Of a DNA stretch of 64,000 nucleotides, positions 28,211-37,300 are shown one piece after another; positions within the stretch are counted from its first letter, which is position 1, and every line of letters begins with the position of its first letter. The position numbers and the translations under genes were made by a program. The notes under the pieces were generated by a model, which saw only the letters and a program-made list of their open reading frames with translations, was not told the DNA's origin and did no database searches. The DNA is from Paracrocinitomix mangrovi (lineage in GTDB: Bacteria > Bacteroidota > Bacteroidia > Flavobacteriales_D > Crocinitomicaceae), in contig NZ_CP091819.1 in NCBI RefSeq assembly GCF_019740355.2, positions 1,488,001 through 1,552,000 on the forward strand. The letters run 5' to 3'.

Positions 28211-29431
28211 TTAGTTTTGATTTTCAAGCACATCAGCCAATAAGAAGAAGCTACCAAAAATCAGGATTACATCTTTAGAATCGGCATCCCTTTTTGCGGT
28301 TGACATAGCCAATTTTACTTTTTTAAAACAAGTATGTTTCAATCCAAACTTTAAAGCTTCTTGTTCTAATTTTTCAATTTTTGCTGATCTAAGTGAATTA
28401 AACTCGGTAAAAAAATAAGTAGCGTTTTTGGGAAGCAGAGGAAATATTGCTGATAAATCTTTATCCGAAGAAGTACCATAAACAATTATCAATTTTTCGA
28501 AATTCAGATTTTCCAATTCTCCAATTAAATTTTTAATGCCATCTGCATTATGCGCGGCATCTATTATGATTCGAGGATTTGAACTAATCAATTGAAACCT
28601 CCCAGTAAAAGCTGTTAACTCACTAACATTTAATAACGAATTTTTGGAAATTTCGTCATCCACCGGAAATACATCATTCAAAACTTCAACAGCTTTCCAT
28701 GCAGTTGCAAGATTCTTTTTTTGATAGGAAGCAATCAAGTCACTTTTCAGCAGAACATCTGAAGCGTAAAACAAAGTAGATTTTCGTTGTTTTGCTATTT
28801 CTTCAAAAACTAAGGTAGTTTCAAGCTGCTTTTCACCAATTACTACCGGTCTATTTTCTTTTATTATGCCGGCTTTTTCATAGGCGATTTTCTCTAAAGT
28901 ATCCCCTAAGAATTGAGTATGCTCCAAACTTATATTGGTTATAACAGATAATTCAGGAACCAATACATTTGTAGCATCCAATCTTCCTCCCAAACCGGTT
29001 TCTACTATGGCAACATCTACTTCATATTGTTTAAAAGCCTCAAAAGCCATAGCCGTGGTTATTTCAAAAAAAGAGCTATCCAGTTTTTGAATATCCGTTT
29101 TATAAGCATCTAAAAAATCTAGTACAAATTGCTCTGAAACAGGGACACCATTAATTTTTATTCGCTCTCTAAAATCAAGAATATGCGGAGAAGTAAAGAT
29201 TCCCACTTTGTAACCATTAGCTTGATAGATAGCCGCTAAAACATGAGATACAGAACCTTTTCCGTTTGAACCGGCAATATGGATAGAACGAAAAAACTCT
29301 TGCGGATTTTGCATTGACCGCAAGAGTTTTAAAATATTGTCAAGACCAGGTTTATAAGCTGATCCACCTTGTTTTTGATAATTTGGAATCTGTGTAAAAA
29401 GCCATTCAATGGCTTGATCATACTTACTCAA
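28211..29431 (-). CDS. folC: Folylpolyglutamate synthase / dihydrofolate synthase FolC
   Basis: A 406-residue ATP-dependent ligase that adds glutamate to dihydropteroate and to folates in the cytosol. The P-loop HIAGSNGKGSVSH is near residue 50, followed by the Mur-ligase-family FTSPHILDFRERIKING, VETGLGGRLDATN, TNISLEHTQFLGDT and the C-terminal DAAHNADG motif. The length is normal. The start is TTG at 29431, four bases after the tonB stop; no nearby in-frame ATG exists. It is the last gene of the exbB-exbD-tonB-folC run, so its expression is probably tied to the Ton genes, although there is no obvious functional link. Confidence 0.92.
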   Translation of the reverse strand: MSKYDQAIEWLFTQIPNYQKQGGSAYKPGLDNILKLLRSMQNPQEFFRSIHIAGSNGKGSVSHVLAAIYQANGYKVGIFTSPHILDFRERIKINGVPVSEQFVLDFLDAYKTDIQKLDSSFFEITTAMAFEAFKQYEVDVAIVETGLGGRLDATNVLVPELSVITNISLEHTQFLGDTLEKIAYEKAGIIKENRPVVIGEKQLETTLVFEEIAKQRKSTLFYASDVLLKSDLIASYQKKNLATAWKAVEVLNDVFPVDDEISKNSLLNVSELTAFTGRFQLISSNPRIIIDAAHNADGIKNLIGELENLNFEKLIIVYGTSSDKDLSAIFPLLPKNATYFFTEFNSLRSAKIEKLEQEALKFGLKHTCFKKVKLAMSTAKRDADSKDVILIFGSFFLLADVLENQN

Positions 29432-29435
29432 TTCA

Positions 29436-30188
29436 CTATGATTTAATGAAAGTAAATGTCATGATTCCTACCATTTCAATAGCAGCACCAGGTTTCTTTT
29501 CATACTTAGATGTTTTGGCTGCATTTTCTGCCAAACGCTTTAAGTATTCAGAACCTGTAGTTGACTTACTTTGAACGTATTCAGTTCTTACCACATTTCC
29601 ATTAGAATCAACATAAATTCTCAAAGCAATGGTTCCTTCTTCCTGAACGTTTGTATCATAGATAGGATTCTTAATTCTTTTTCTGTTAGGATTAGCTGTC
29701 CCTCCTCCAGGAGTATTACCTTGTCCATCACCCCCTACACCATCTCCATCTCCAAAAGAATTACCACTTCCATTTCCACTATTACTTCCATTACCAGAAT
29801 TAAATGTAAATGTATTGTCTACTTGTGGTGTTTGCTCTTGAGTAGCATTTGAGTTATTATTGTTTCCATTGCTACTTGTCACTTGAACAGGAGATTCATC
29901 CTGAGTTTCGTGATCCATAGATGGCTCTTCAACATTTTCAGGAACAGGTACCGGATTAGGATTCATGTCATTGCTTGAACTTCCTCCTTCAGGTTGTGAA
30001 CCTAAATCCAGGTCGATATCTTCCATTAATATTTCTACTTTCTTTTCTTGTAATGGCGGATCCGGTTGTTCAAATCCCACTAATAGAAAAAATAGTATTA
30101 GTAACATTATGAAGACCAAAGCAGCATACAAGGCTCTTCTGTGATCCTCTTCTCTTAACGCTTCCTTCGCTTGTTTGATCGTATTCAT
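29436..30188 (-). CDS. TonB-family energy transducer
   Basis: A 250-residue inner-membrane protein. A cytosolic N-terminus of about 18 residues precedes one transmembrane helix (about 20-40, LYAALVFIMLLILFFLLVGF). A long periplasmic linker (about 45-165), unusually rich in Asn, Gly and Ser rather than Pro, follows. The C-terminal TonB-like domain (about 170-250) contains EGTIALRIYVDSNGNVVRTE and AENAAKTSKYEKKPGA. It carries proton-motive energy from ExbB/ExbD to outer-membrane transporters. It lies 79 bases after exbD and 4 bases before folC. No TonB-dependent receptor is encoded in the window, so the partner is unknown. Confidence 0.88.
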   Translation of the reverse strand: MNTIKQAKEALREEDHRRALYAALVFIMLLILFFLLVGFEQPDPPLQEKKVEILMEDIDLDLGSQPEGGSSSNDMNPNPVPVPENVEEPSMDHETQDESPVQVTSSNGNNNNSNATQEQTPQVDNTFTFNSGNGSNSGNGSGNSFGDGDGVGGDGQGNTPGGGTANPNRKRIKNPIYDTNVQEEGTIALRIYVDSNGNVVRTEYVQSKSTTGSEYLKRLAENAAKTSKYEKKPGAAIEMVGIMTFTFIKS

Positions 30189-30267
30189 CTGTTTGTGTTT
30201 TATGGTTAGTATGTAATTTACCTCAATATATATGCCATTTAATAAGCCTGAGGCAAAAAGTCAATTA

Positions 30268-30672
30268 CTAACCTCCGGGCTCATATGCTAATACGGGTTT
30301 CCAATCTCTTTGTTTCGCCAGAGCGATAATATTAAAGACTGCTTCGTAATTAGCTATCCTGTCACCTGACACTTTTAAAGTTTTATCTGTTTGTTCGTCC
30401 ATTTTGGAATCCAAAATCGGAACAATTTCTTCAAAAGTATATTCTTCTTCAGACCCTTCTATGTAGTATAGGCTATTTGGAGTAACCCCTACAACTACGG
30501 AAGGATTTAAAGAACTTGGAGGCAGATCACTTTTTTTAGGTAAGTCAACCGGTACATTTGGCTGAACCTTAGTGGCCATGATGATGAAAAATATCAACAA
30601 CAGGAACACAAGGTCAGTCATGGATGACATTCCCCCCTCTGCTTTTACTTTATTTCTTCTTCCTAAATCCAT
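30268..30672 (-). CDS. exbD: ExbD/TolR biopolymer transport protein
   Basis: A 134-residue protein with one N-terminal transmembrane helix (about 17-37, MTDLVFLLLIFFIIM). The aspartate in SMTDLVFLLLIFF is the conserved proton-pathway residue of ExbD/TolR. The periplasmic part (about 45-134) includes PVDLPKKSDLPPSS. It forms the stator-like channel with ExbB and drives TonB. It begins 4 bases after exbB and is followed by tonB. Only one exbD is present, whereas many Bacteroidota loci carry two. Confidence 0.9.
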   Translation of the reverse strand: MDLGRRNKVKAEGGMSSMTDLVFLLLIFFIIMATKVQPNVPVDLPKKSDLPPSSLNPSVVVGVTPNSLYYIEGSEEEYTFEEIVPILDSKMDEQTDKTLKVSGDRIANYEAVFNIIALAKQRDWKPVLAYEPGG

Positions 30673-30676
30673 ACAA

Positions 30677-31417
30677 CTACTTTCCTGGTTCGTTCAATAA
30701 ATCCAAAAATTCAATAGACGCATTTTCCATGCTATGGATTACTTTATCGATTTTAGCCACCAAATAATTGTACGTCATGTACGCCATAATTCCAACTACC
30801 AAACCGGCAACTGTAGTTACCATGGCTTCCATAATACCTCCAGAGATAGTAGATAAATCAAAATTTTGCTGAAACTTCATTGCCTGGAACACTCTAATCA
30901 TACCCAATGTAGTTCCTAAGAACCCAATCATTGGAGCTGCACCAGATGCTGTGGCTAAGAAACTCATTCTTTTTTCCAAATGATAGATTTCCAGTTTGCC
31001 CACATTTTCTATGGAGCTTACGATATCTCTCATTGGTTTACCAATTCTGGAAATTCCTTTTTCTACCATTCTGGCAGCAGGATTATCAGTTTGCGCACAT
31101 AAATCTCTAGCCTGATCAATTTTACCATCTAACAAGTAGTCTTTCACTCTTACCATGAAATCTTTTTCTTCTTTCAAAGATTTATTAATTGATAAAAATC
31201 GCTCAACAAAAATGTAAACACTAACAATTGAAAGCGCCAACAAGGCGATCATCACAATAAGGTTAGTAATACTCACCTCTCCGGTTATAGGATCAACACC
31301 TACGATCAAATCCCAAACCTTAACCGTCTTAGTCATTTCAGTAACTCCACCGGTTTCTTGAGCAGTATTTAAGCTATCTAATCCGGTTGTTTGCAATAAA
31401 AGGGGCAAAAAAGTCAT
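30677..31417 (-). CDS. exbB: ExbB/TolQ/MotA-family proton channel
   Basis: A 246-residue inner-membrane protein. The N-terminus (about 1-50) is a short extracytoplasmic segment, followed by TM1 (about 50-72, LIVMIALLALSIVSVYIFVE), a cytosolic loop, and TM2 and TM3 in the MotA/TolQ/ExbB domain (SFLATASGAAPMIGFLGTTL, AMVTTVAGLVVGIMAYMTYN). The conserved GFLGTVxGMI-like motif reads GFLGTTLGMIRVF. With ExbD it uses the proton gradient to energise TonB. It is the first gene of the exbB-exbD-tonB-folC run. A perfect inverted repeat lies 84 bases upstream of the start. Confidence 0.9.
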   Translation of the reverse strand: MTFLPLLLQTTGLDSLNTAQETGGVTEMTKTVKVWDLIVGVDPITGEVSITNLIVMIALLALSIVSVYIFVERFLSINKSLKEEKDFMVRVKDYLLDGKIDQARDLCAQTDNPAARMVEKGISRIGKPMRDIVSSIENVGKLEIYHLEKRMSFLATASGAAPMIGFLGTTLGMIRVFQAMKFQQNFDLSTISGGIMEAMVTTVAGLVVGIMAYMTYNYLVAKIDKVIHSMENASIEFLDLLNEPGK

Positions 31418-31500
31418 AATTTGGTTGTTGTTTATTGTTTTTTAGAATGTTACCACCTGGGTAATTTCACTTCTTAATTTTATTAACGTCCTTTAAATTC

Positions 31501-31523
31501 AATTGTTACACACGTTAACAATT
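31501..31523. promoter_or_regulatory. Perfect inverted repeat upstream of exbB (possible operator)
   Basis: AATTGTTA (31501-31508) and TAACAATT (31516-31523) form perfect 8-base arms around a 7-base spacer. It lies between the nhaD stop and the exbB start. There is no T-run after it on either strand, so an operator is more likely than a terminator, but no regulator can be named. Confidence 0.35.
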
Positions 31524-31647
31524 CTTTCACAAATATCACCAAATGCACAGCAATGGTAATATTAAAGCGAAAATTACACATTAATTGAAAGCTTGAACTG
31601 CTCTCAACAAGAAGTTATTAACTATGATTTTTGTATTGCGCTAAATA

Positions 31648-33144
31648 CTAGTGAAACATCAACCAGTATACAGCAGCACCTGAAGCGTATCCTATTATAG
31701 CGTAAAGACTGATCTTTTTAAGATACCAACCAAAGCTGATTTTCTCTAATCCCATAACGGCTACACCGGCAGCAGAACCAATAATTAATGCAGATCCTCC
31801 TGTACCAGCACAGTACGCCAAGAATTGCCAGAATTTACCGTCAATAGCAAAATCTCCAACATCTGCAATCGGGTACATACCCTGAGCTGCAGCTACCAAT
31901 GGAACGTTATCAACTATTGCAGACAACAATCCTATTGACACGTTAATAGTATAGATGTTTCCATCCATTTTATCGTTCAAGAAACCGGCAACTTCATTTA
32001 AGTGACCTACTTCTTGTAAAGCTGCAACAGCCATCAAAATCCCCAAGAAAAATAATACTGAAGCTGTATCTACCTTTTGTAAAACAGAGATTACTGATAA
32101 ATTTCTTTTTAACTCAGAAGATTTACGACCGTGCATCACTTCTGTTACAGCCCATAAAACCCCTAAACTCAACATCATCCCAGTAAATGGAGGTAAATGA
32201 GTCATGGTTTTGAATACAGGCACAAATAGTAATCCGGCCAATCCTAAGAAAAACACAAATGTTTTTTCAAAATTCGTTACTTCTACTTCAGCATGTCCGT
32301 GTGCAGAAACAGGATTAGATTTGTCTGGACGTTGAACCTGTCCTTTAACAAAAATTGAAGCCAGAATCAAAGGAACAATTAAAGCAGTTAAAGATGGAAT
32401 AATTAAGTTAGTAATAATCACATCTGTATGAGGCAACTGACCATTATTCCATAACATTGTTGTTGTTACGTCTCCAATTGGTGACCAGGCACCTCCGGCA
32501 TTTGCTGCAATAATAATGAACCCTCCAAACAACCAACGAGTCTCTTTTGAGTCAATTAATTTTCGAATTACGGAAATCATTACAATGGATGTTGTTAAGT
32601 TATCCAATGCAGCAGACATAAAGAATGTCAATAAACAAATCACCCAAAGTAATTTCACCTTAGATGTTGTTGAAATTCTGTCAGTGATGACGGAGAACCC
32701 TTCATGAGCATCAATTAACTCAACAATGGTCATTGCTCCCAATAAGAAGAATAGAATTCCGGCAATCTCAAACAAGTGATGCGTTAAACCATGCTCTACA
32801 TACTCATGCACATGATGAGAAGTATGATGAGGATCTTTAGTAGTCATCTCCATGTCATAGTTACCATGGTTCAAAATCTCATCTCTTTCTTTAATTACTT
32901 CATGATTTGCAAACTCAGCAAAGCTTGGATTGTGTGCTTGGATTGTTGTATCTCTAGATACATCAACAATAGATTGTCCTTCTTGAACACCTAAATGTTG
33001 TTCAGGCCACAATGCATACATCCCCCAGCAAATCATTCCTATCAACAAGGCTGAAGCTGCTTTATCTACTTTAATATTATGTTCAAGGGCAATTGCCGCA
33101 TATCCTACGACAAAAATTATAACCATTACAAATTCCAATCCCAT
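31648..33144 (-). CDS. nhaD: Na+/H+ antiporter NhaD
   Basis: A 498-residue inner-membrane protein with about a dozen hydrophobic segments. A polar, His-rich insert (about 95-125, KDPHHTSHHVHEYVEHG) lies after the first two helices. FFMSAALDNLTTSIVMISV, AANAGGAWSPIGDVTTTMLW and IVDNVPLVAAAQGMY are the NhaD/ArsB-family core motifs, including the conserved asparagine/aspartate positions. It exports sodium in exchange for protons, which suits a marine or brackish habitat. It starts 13 bases after the amino-acid dehydrogenase stop, so the two are probably one transcript. Confidence 0.9.
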   Translation of the reverse strand: MGLEFVMVIIFVVGYAAIALEHNIKVDKAASALLIGMICWGMYALWPEQHLGVQEGQSIVDVSRDTTIQAHNPSFAEFANHEVIKERDEILNHGNYDMEMTTKDPHHTSHHVHEYVEHGLTHHLFEIAGILFFLLGAMTIVELIDAHEGFSVITDRISTTSKVKLLWVICLLTFFMSAALDNLTTSIVMISVIRKLIDSKETRWLFGGFIIIAANAGGAWSPIGDVTTTMLWNNGQLPHTDVIITNLIIPSLTALIVPLILASIFVKGQVQRPDKSNPVSAHGHAEVEVTNFEKTFVFFLGLAGLLFVPVFKTMTHLPPFTGMMLSLGVLWAVTEVMHGRKSSELKRNLSVISVLQKVDTASVLFFLGILMAVAALQEVGHLNEVAGFLNDKMDGNIYTINVSIGLLSAIVDNVPLVAAAQGMYPIADVGDFAIDGKFWQFLAYCAGTGGSALIIGSAAGVAVMGLEKISFGWYLKKISLYAIIGYASGAAVYWLMFH

Positions 33145-33157
33145 AGTTTTATTGAGT

Positions 33158-34387
33158 TTAAACCAGTTTGTTAAGTGCTATTTCAAAAGCTGTCTTAGCA
33201 ATTTTAGTTTTATTGTTATTTTTTTGATGTGTATCAACCATTGCTTTTTTAATGGTTTCTGATGTATCATTAAAGATTCCTTTGTCTGACAATTCTTCCA
33301 AGTCGTTGCTCATTAAATAAGCAAAAACTCTAGCCATTCCGCAATTTGAAATAAAATCAGGAATTACAGCAATGTGCTCATCTGTATAATCAGCAATAGG
33401 TCCAAAGAAAATTTCTTTATCCGCAAACGGAACATTAGCCCCTGCAGAAATTACTTCCATACCGTTTGCAATCATTCTATCTACTTGATCTTTTGTAATT
33501 AATCTTGAGGCAGCACAAGGAATAAAAATCTCTGCTTTGATATCCCAAATTTTGGCGTTTACTTCATCAAAAGACATCATGTCAGGCGCATTTAATGCGT
33601 TTCCATCTTTATTCAAGAATAATTCTCTGATCTCTTCTAAAGTAAATCCTTCTTCTTTGATCAACCCTCCAACTCTATCAATGATTCCAACAATTTTAGC
33701 TCCTTGTTGCGCCAGGTAATAAGCTCCGGCTGAACCAACATTTCCCCATCCTTGAACGATCACTCTTTTTCCTTCAACACTTCCTCCCCAGATATCATAA
33801 TAATGTTTCACTGACTCAGCAACACCGTATCCTGTAATCATATCAGCTACAACATACTTTCTTGAAACCGAAGGTGAGAAACTCTCATCTTCTATCACCT
33901 TTAGTACTCCTTGTCTTAACTGACCAATTCGGTGAATTTTTTGCGCTTCTCTTGGCTGAAAATGTCCATTAAACACTCCTTCTTGAGGATGCCAAACACC
34001 ACAATCTTCAGTTATAGGAATTACTTCGTGAATTTCATCTACATTTAAATCACCACCAGTTCCGTAGTAATGTTTTAAAAGTGGAGTTACTGCGGCGTAC
34101 CATCTTTGTAACACACCTTTTTTTCTTGGATCACTTGGATCGAAATTAATTCCGGATTTAGCACCACCAATTTGAGGACCCGCAACAGTAAACTTTACCT
34201 CCATGGTTTTTGCTAAAGACTCAACCTCTCTCTTGTCTAAGCCTACTCTCATTCTGGTACCACCACCAGCAGCACCTCCTCTTAATGAATTAATAACTAC
34301 CCATCCCTCTGCCTCAGTTTCCGCATCTTTCCATTCGAAAACTATTTCGGGACGTTTGTTCTCAAATTTTTCAAGAAGTTTGATCAT
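33158..34387 (-). CDS. Glu/Leu/Phe/Val dehydrogenase family enzyme
   Basis: A 409-residue cytosolic NAD(P)-dependent amino-acid dehydrogenase. The N-terminal dimerisation/catalytic domain has GGAAGGGTRMR and AGPQIGGAKSGINFDP, where the lysine is the catalytic residue of this superfamily. The C-terminal Rossmann domain has VQGWGNVGSAGAYYLAQQGA. Its length is closer to glutamate dehydrogenase (~420) than to leucine dehydrogenase (~360), but the substrate cannot be fixed from sequence reading. It interconverts an amino acid and its 2-oxo acid with ammonia. A minus-strand TAATTTTG at 34396-34403 would start transcription only a few bases before the ATG. nhaD follows 13 bases downstream. Confidence 0.88.
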   Translation of the reverse strand: MIKLLEKFENKRPEIVFEWKDAETEAEGWVVINSLRGGAAGGGTRMRVGLDKREVESLAKTMEVKFTVAGPQIGGAKSGINFDPSDPRKKGVLQRWYAAVTPLLKHYYGTGGDLNVDEIHEVIPITEDCGVWHPQEGVFNGHFQPREAQKIHRIGQLRQGVLKVIEDESFSPSVSRKYVVADMITGYGVAESVKHYYDIWGGSVEGKRVIVQGWGNVGSAGAYYLAQQGAKIVGIIDRVGGLIKEEGFTLEEIRELFLNKDGNALNAPDMMSFDEVNAKIWDIKAEIFIPCAASRLITKDQVDRMIANGMEVISAGANVPFADKEIFFGPIADYTDEHIAVIPDFISNCGMARVFAYLMSNDLEELSDKGIFNDTSETIKKAMVDTHQKNNNKTKIAKTAFEIALNKLV

Positions 34388-34455
34388 TTTGCATCCAAAA
34401 TTAATTGGGCAAAAATAGTAAAGATTTTAACTTCTGAAACCTTCTATGAATTCCA

Positions 34456-35541
34456 CTATGATTTATTCGACGGATAAAAACGAAATCCCCCTATTGAATC
34501 TTTTTCAGCTCCGGTTACCGAACTAAGCGTATTGATTTGATTATTAATATTTAAAAAACCTAAAAAGGCAAAAATCAAAGCCTCTTTAAAGTCCAAAATT
34601 TCCTTTTCAGCAATAATAATTTTTGAAGTGGTTTTTAACTGAATAGCCTCAACCAATGTTTTATTTAACGCTCCACCTCCACTAATCAAGCAATTTGATA
34701 TATTTTCTTTATTGAGTAATGCAGCAATCTGATAAGCTTCATGCTCTATGACTGTTTTCAATAAACTTTTTGGATCACTTTGCGCATATTTTTGAAGAAT
34801 GGGATAAAAAAACTGATTCATCCATTCATACCCTAGTGATTTAGGAGGAGCTTTACGATAAAACTTCAAATCATTAAGTTCATTCAATAAATCTTCAATA
34901 ATAACTCCTTGAGCAGCCATTTCACCATCTTTATCATAGGCAGTATTGAAATACTCTACCATCAATTGATTCAGTGGCAAATTTGCCGGGCATATGTCAA
35001 AAGCTATTCTCTCATTATTTTTTTCAAATGAAATATTAGCAATCCCTCCCAGGTTGAGACATGACTCATATTCCCCAAAAAGCAATCTATCTCCTATTGG
35101 AACAAGCGGAGCTCCTTGTCCACCTAATTGCACATCTTTAATTCTAAAATTGTTTATTGTTAGCAGACCAGTTATATCAGCAATTAACTGCCCCTCTCCA
35201 ATTTGAGTAGTGATACCTTTCTCCGGCTCATGAAAAATTGTTTGGCCATGTGAAGCAATTAAATCCACTTTTCCTGACAATCTATTTTCAAGTATAAAAT
35301 CATTTACTGAATGCCCTGAAAATTTCCCAAACTCTTGATCTAGAATTGTCAGCTCAGTTTCACTCATCTGAAAAGCCGACTTCAATTTTTTGTACCAAAC
35401 ATCATTGTAAGGATAGGTTTTAGTTGCAAGAATTTCAAATTCATATTGTTGTTTAGATTTTTTAAATTCTACGCAACAGACATCAAGACCATCCAGAGAA
35501 GTACCTGACATCAAACCAATTGCAATGCTGGAATCTTGCAT
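34456..35541 (-). CDS. anmK: Anhydro-N-acetylmuramic acid kinase AnmK
   Basis: A 361-residue cytosolic kinase of the ASKHA fold that cleaves and phosphorylates 1,6-anhydroMurNAc to MurNAc-6-phosphate in cell-wall recycling. The N-terminal IGLMSGTSLDGLDVC is diagnostic, followed by SHGQTIFHEP, LNLGGIANIS, FDICPANLPLNQLM and the late SGGGALNKTL. The length is normal. No murQ or other recycling gene is nearby. It is divergent from the acyl-CoA dehydrogenase gene. Confidence 0.93.
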   Translation of the reverse strand: MQDSSIAIGLMSGTSLDGLDVCCVEFKKSKQQYEFEILATKTYPYNDVWYKKLKSAFQMSETELTILDQEFGKFSGHSVNDFILENRLSGKVDLIASHGQTIFHEPEKGITTQIGEGQLIADITGLLTINNFRIKDVQLGGQGAPLVPIGDRLLFGEYESCLNLGGIANISFEKNNERIAFDICPANLPLNQLMVEYFNTAYDKDGEMAAQGVIIEDLLNELNDLKFYRKAPPKSLGYEWMNQFFYPILQKYAQSDPKSLLKTVIEHEAYQIAALLNKENISNCLISGGGALNKTLVEAIQLKTTSKIIIAEKEILDFKEALIFAFLGFLNINNQINTLSSVTGAEKDSIGGFRFYPSNKS

Positions 35542-35596
35542 CTATATTTAAGTAGTTTTAAAGATTGGAATTTGAAGTAGCAATTTATAAATTTTA

Positions 35597-35630
35597 TTGG
35601 CTGAACTATAGCAATAAATGGTTAAATTTG
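35597..35630 (+). promoter_or_regulatory. Promoter of the acyl-CoA dehydrogenase gene
   Basis: TAAATTTG at 35623-35630 is a full -7 match. TTG at 35597-35599 lies 23 bases upstream, at the long end of normal spacing. The ATG follows 50 bases downstream. Confidence 0.5.
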
Positions 35631-35679
35631 CTCGACCTGAAAATTTGGTCACGGTACCTAAACCCTGAAAATATTAGAA

Positions 35680-36822
35680 ATGGATTTTAAGTTTACTGAA
35701 GAACAATTAGCTGTAAAAGACGCCGCAAGAGACTTTGCGCAAAACGTATTAAAACCTGGTGTAATTGAAAGAGATATTCACGCCAAATTTCCGGCTGAAG
35801 AAATCAAGCAATTAGGTCAATTAGGTTTTTTCGGAATGATGGTTGATCCTAAATATGGAGGAGGCGGTATGGATACTGTTTCTTACGTTTTAGCTATGGA
35901 AGAAATTTCTAAAGTTGATGCCTCTACTTCAGTTTGTATGTCAGTAAACAATTCATTGTACAATTGGGGAATAGAAAGATTTGGAACTGAAGAACAAAAA
36001 GAAAGTTACTTAAGACCTGTTGCAGAAGGACAAGCAATTGGAGCTTTTTGTTTATCAGAGCCAGAAGCAGGGTCTGATGCTACTTCGCAAAGAACCACTG
36101 CTGAAGATAAAGGAGATTACTATTTATTAAACGGAACGAAAAACTGGATCACTAATGGTAGTTCAGCTTCATTCTATTTAGTAATGTGTCAAACAGATAA
36201 AGAAAAAGGTCATAGAGGAATCAACTGTTTGATAGTTGAAAAAGGAATGGAAGGATTCATTGTTGGAGAGAAAGAAGATAAAATGGGTATCAGAGGATCT
36301 GACACACATACTTTGATCTTTAATGATGTAAAAGTTCCCAAGAAAAATAGAATTGGAGAAGAAGGTTTCGGATTTAAATTTGCTATGCAAGTTTTAGGAG
36401 GAGGAAGAATTGGAATTGCTTCTCAAGCCTTAGGAATAGCATCTGGCGCTTTAGAATTGGCTATTCAATATTCAAAAGAGCGTCAAACTTTCGGAAAAGA
36501 AATTCACAAGCATCAAGCTATAGCGTTTAAATTAGCAGACATGGCTACTCAAGTAGAGGCTGCAAGATTAATGACATTGAAGGCTGCTCACATGAAAGAT
36601 CAAGGTCTTGAGTTTACAGCACAAGCTTCAATGGCAAAATTATTTGCTTCTCAAATTGCTCAATCTGTAACTACTGAAGCCGTTCAAATTCACGGTGGAT
36701 ATGGTTATGTTAGAGAATACCATGTTGAAAGACTAATGAGAGATGCTAAGATTACTCAGATTTACGAGGGTACATCAGAAATCCAGAAGATTGTTATCTC
36801 AAGAGAGATTTTAAAAGACTAA
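35680..36822 (+). CDS. Acyl-CoA dehydrogenase
   Basis: A 380-residue FAD enzyme that oxidises acyl-CoA to 2-enoyl-CoA. The N-terminal helical domain (FTEEQLAVKDAARDFAQ) is followed by the FAD/substrate signature GAFCLSEPEAGSDATSQ, GTKNWITNG, and the C-terminal domain with RQTFGKEI, QIHGGYGYVREY and YEGTSEIQK. The glutamate of YEGT is the catalytic base in short- and medium-chain enzymes, so a short-chain (butyryl-type) substrate is plausible. The length is normal for the family. A diheme lipoprotein gene starts two bases after the stop, an unexpected partner for a cytosolic flavoenzyme. Confidence 0.92.
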   Translation: MDFKFTEEQLAVKDAARDFAQNVLKPGVIERDIHAKFPAEEIKQLGQLGFFGMMVDPKYGGGGMDTVSYVLAMEEISKVDASTSVCMSVNNSLYNWGIERFGTEEQKESYLRPVAEGQAIGAFCLSEPEAGSDATSQRTTAEDKGDYYLLNGTKNWITNGSSASFYLVMCQTDKEKGHRGINCLIVEKGMEGFIVGEKEDKMGIRGSDTHTLIFNDVKVPKKNRIGEEGFGFKFAMQVLGGGRIGIASQALGIASGALELAIQYSKERQTFGKEIHKHQAIAFKLADMATQVEAARLMTLKAAHMKDQGLEFTAQASMAKLFASQIAQSVTTEAVQIHGGYGYVREYHVERLMRDAKITQIYEGTSEIQKIVISREILKD

Positions 36823-36824
36823 AA

Positions 36825-37256
36825 GTGAAACTTCCTTTTTTGCACGGAGTAGTTTTAGGGATTTTAACCCTATTCTTTTCATGCGAAAAAGAATATAGCA
36901 AGTTTTCTAAATCAGAAAGCCATAATACCGGTATGGATTGCATGACATGTCACTCTAGCGGAGAAGAAAAATTTTACACTGCAGGATCTGTTTATGACTC
37001 ATCATTTACAAATCCAATGTTAAATAGTGTCATAAAACTCTATACAGAACCCGCAGAAGGAGGAAAACTTAAGGGAACCATAGAAGTTGATGCACTTGGA
37101 AATTTTTATTCCAATGAACGGATAAAATACACTAACGGAATCTACCCTACTATTGTAGGACCAAGCGGAATAAAAAAACACATGACAACCCCCACAGTTA
37201 CCGGCGCTTGTAATAGTTGTCATGGAAATACAGAATCACCAATCTGGATAGAATAG
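36825..37256 (+). CDS. Small diheme c-type lipoprotein
   Basis: A 143-residue exported protein, GTG start, two bases after the acyl-CoA dehydrogenase stop. The signal peptide ends LTLFFSC, a lipobox, so the mature cysteine should be lipidated. Two CXXCH heme motifs are seen, CMTCH (about residue 40) and CNSCH (near the C-terminus). Between them lies a beta-rich stretch (SVIKLYTEPAEGGKLKGTIE...LGNFYSN) resembling a small carboxypeptidase-regulatory or transthyretin-like domain. I recognise no named family. A surface or periplasmic electron-transfer or heme protein is the reasonable inference. Confidence 0.75.
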   Translation: MKLPFLHGVVLGILTLFFSCEKEYSKFSKSESHNTGMDCMTCHSSGEEKFYTAGSVYDSSFTNPMLNSVIKLYTEPAEGGKLKGTIEVDALGNFYSNERIKYTNGIYPTIVGPSGIKKHMTTPTVTGACNSCHGNTESPIWIE

Positions 37257-37300
37257 TGTAATTGTAATAAATTGCCTTTTTTAACGTCTTAGATTGTGAT

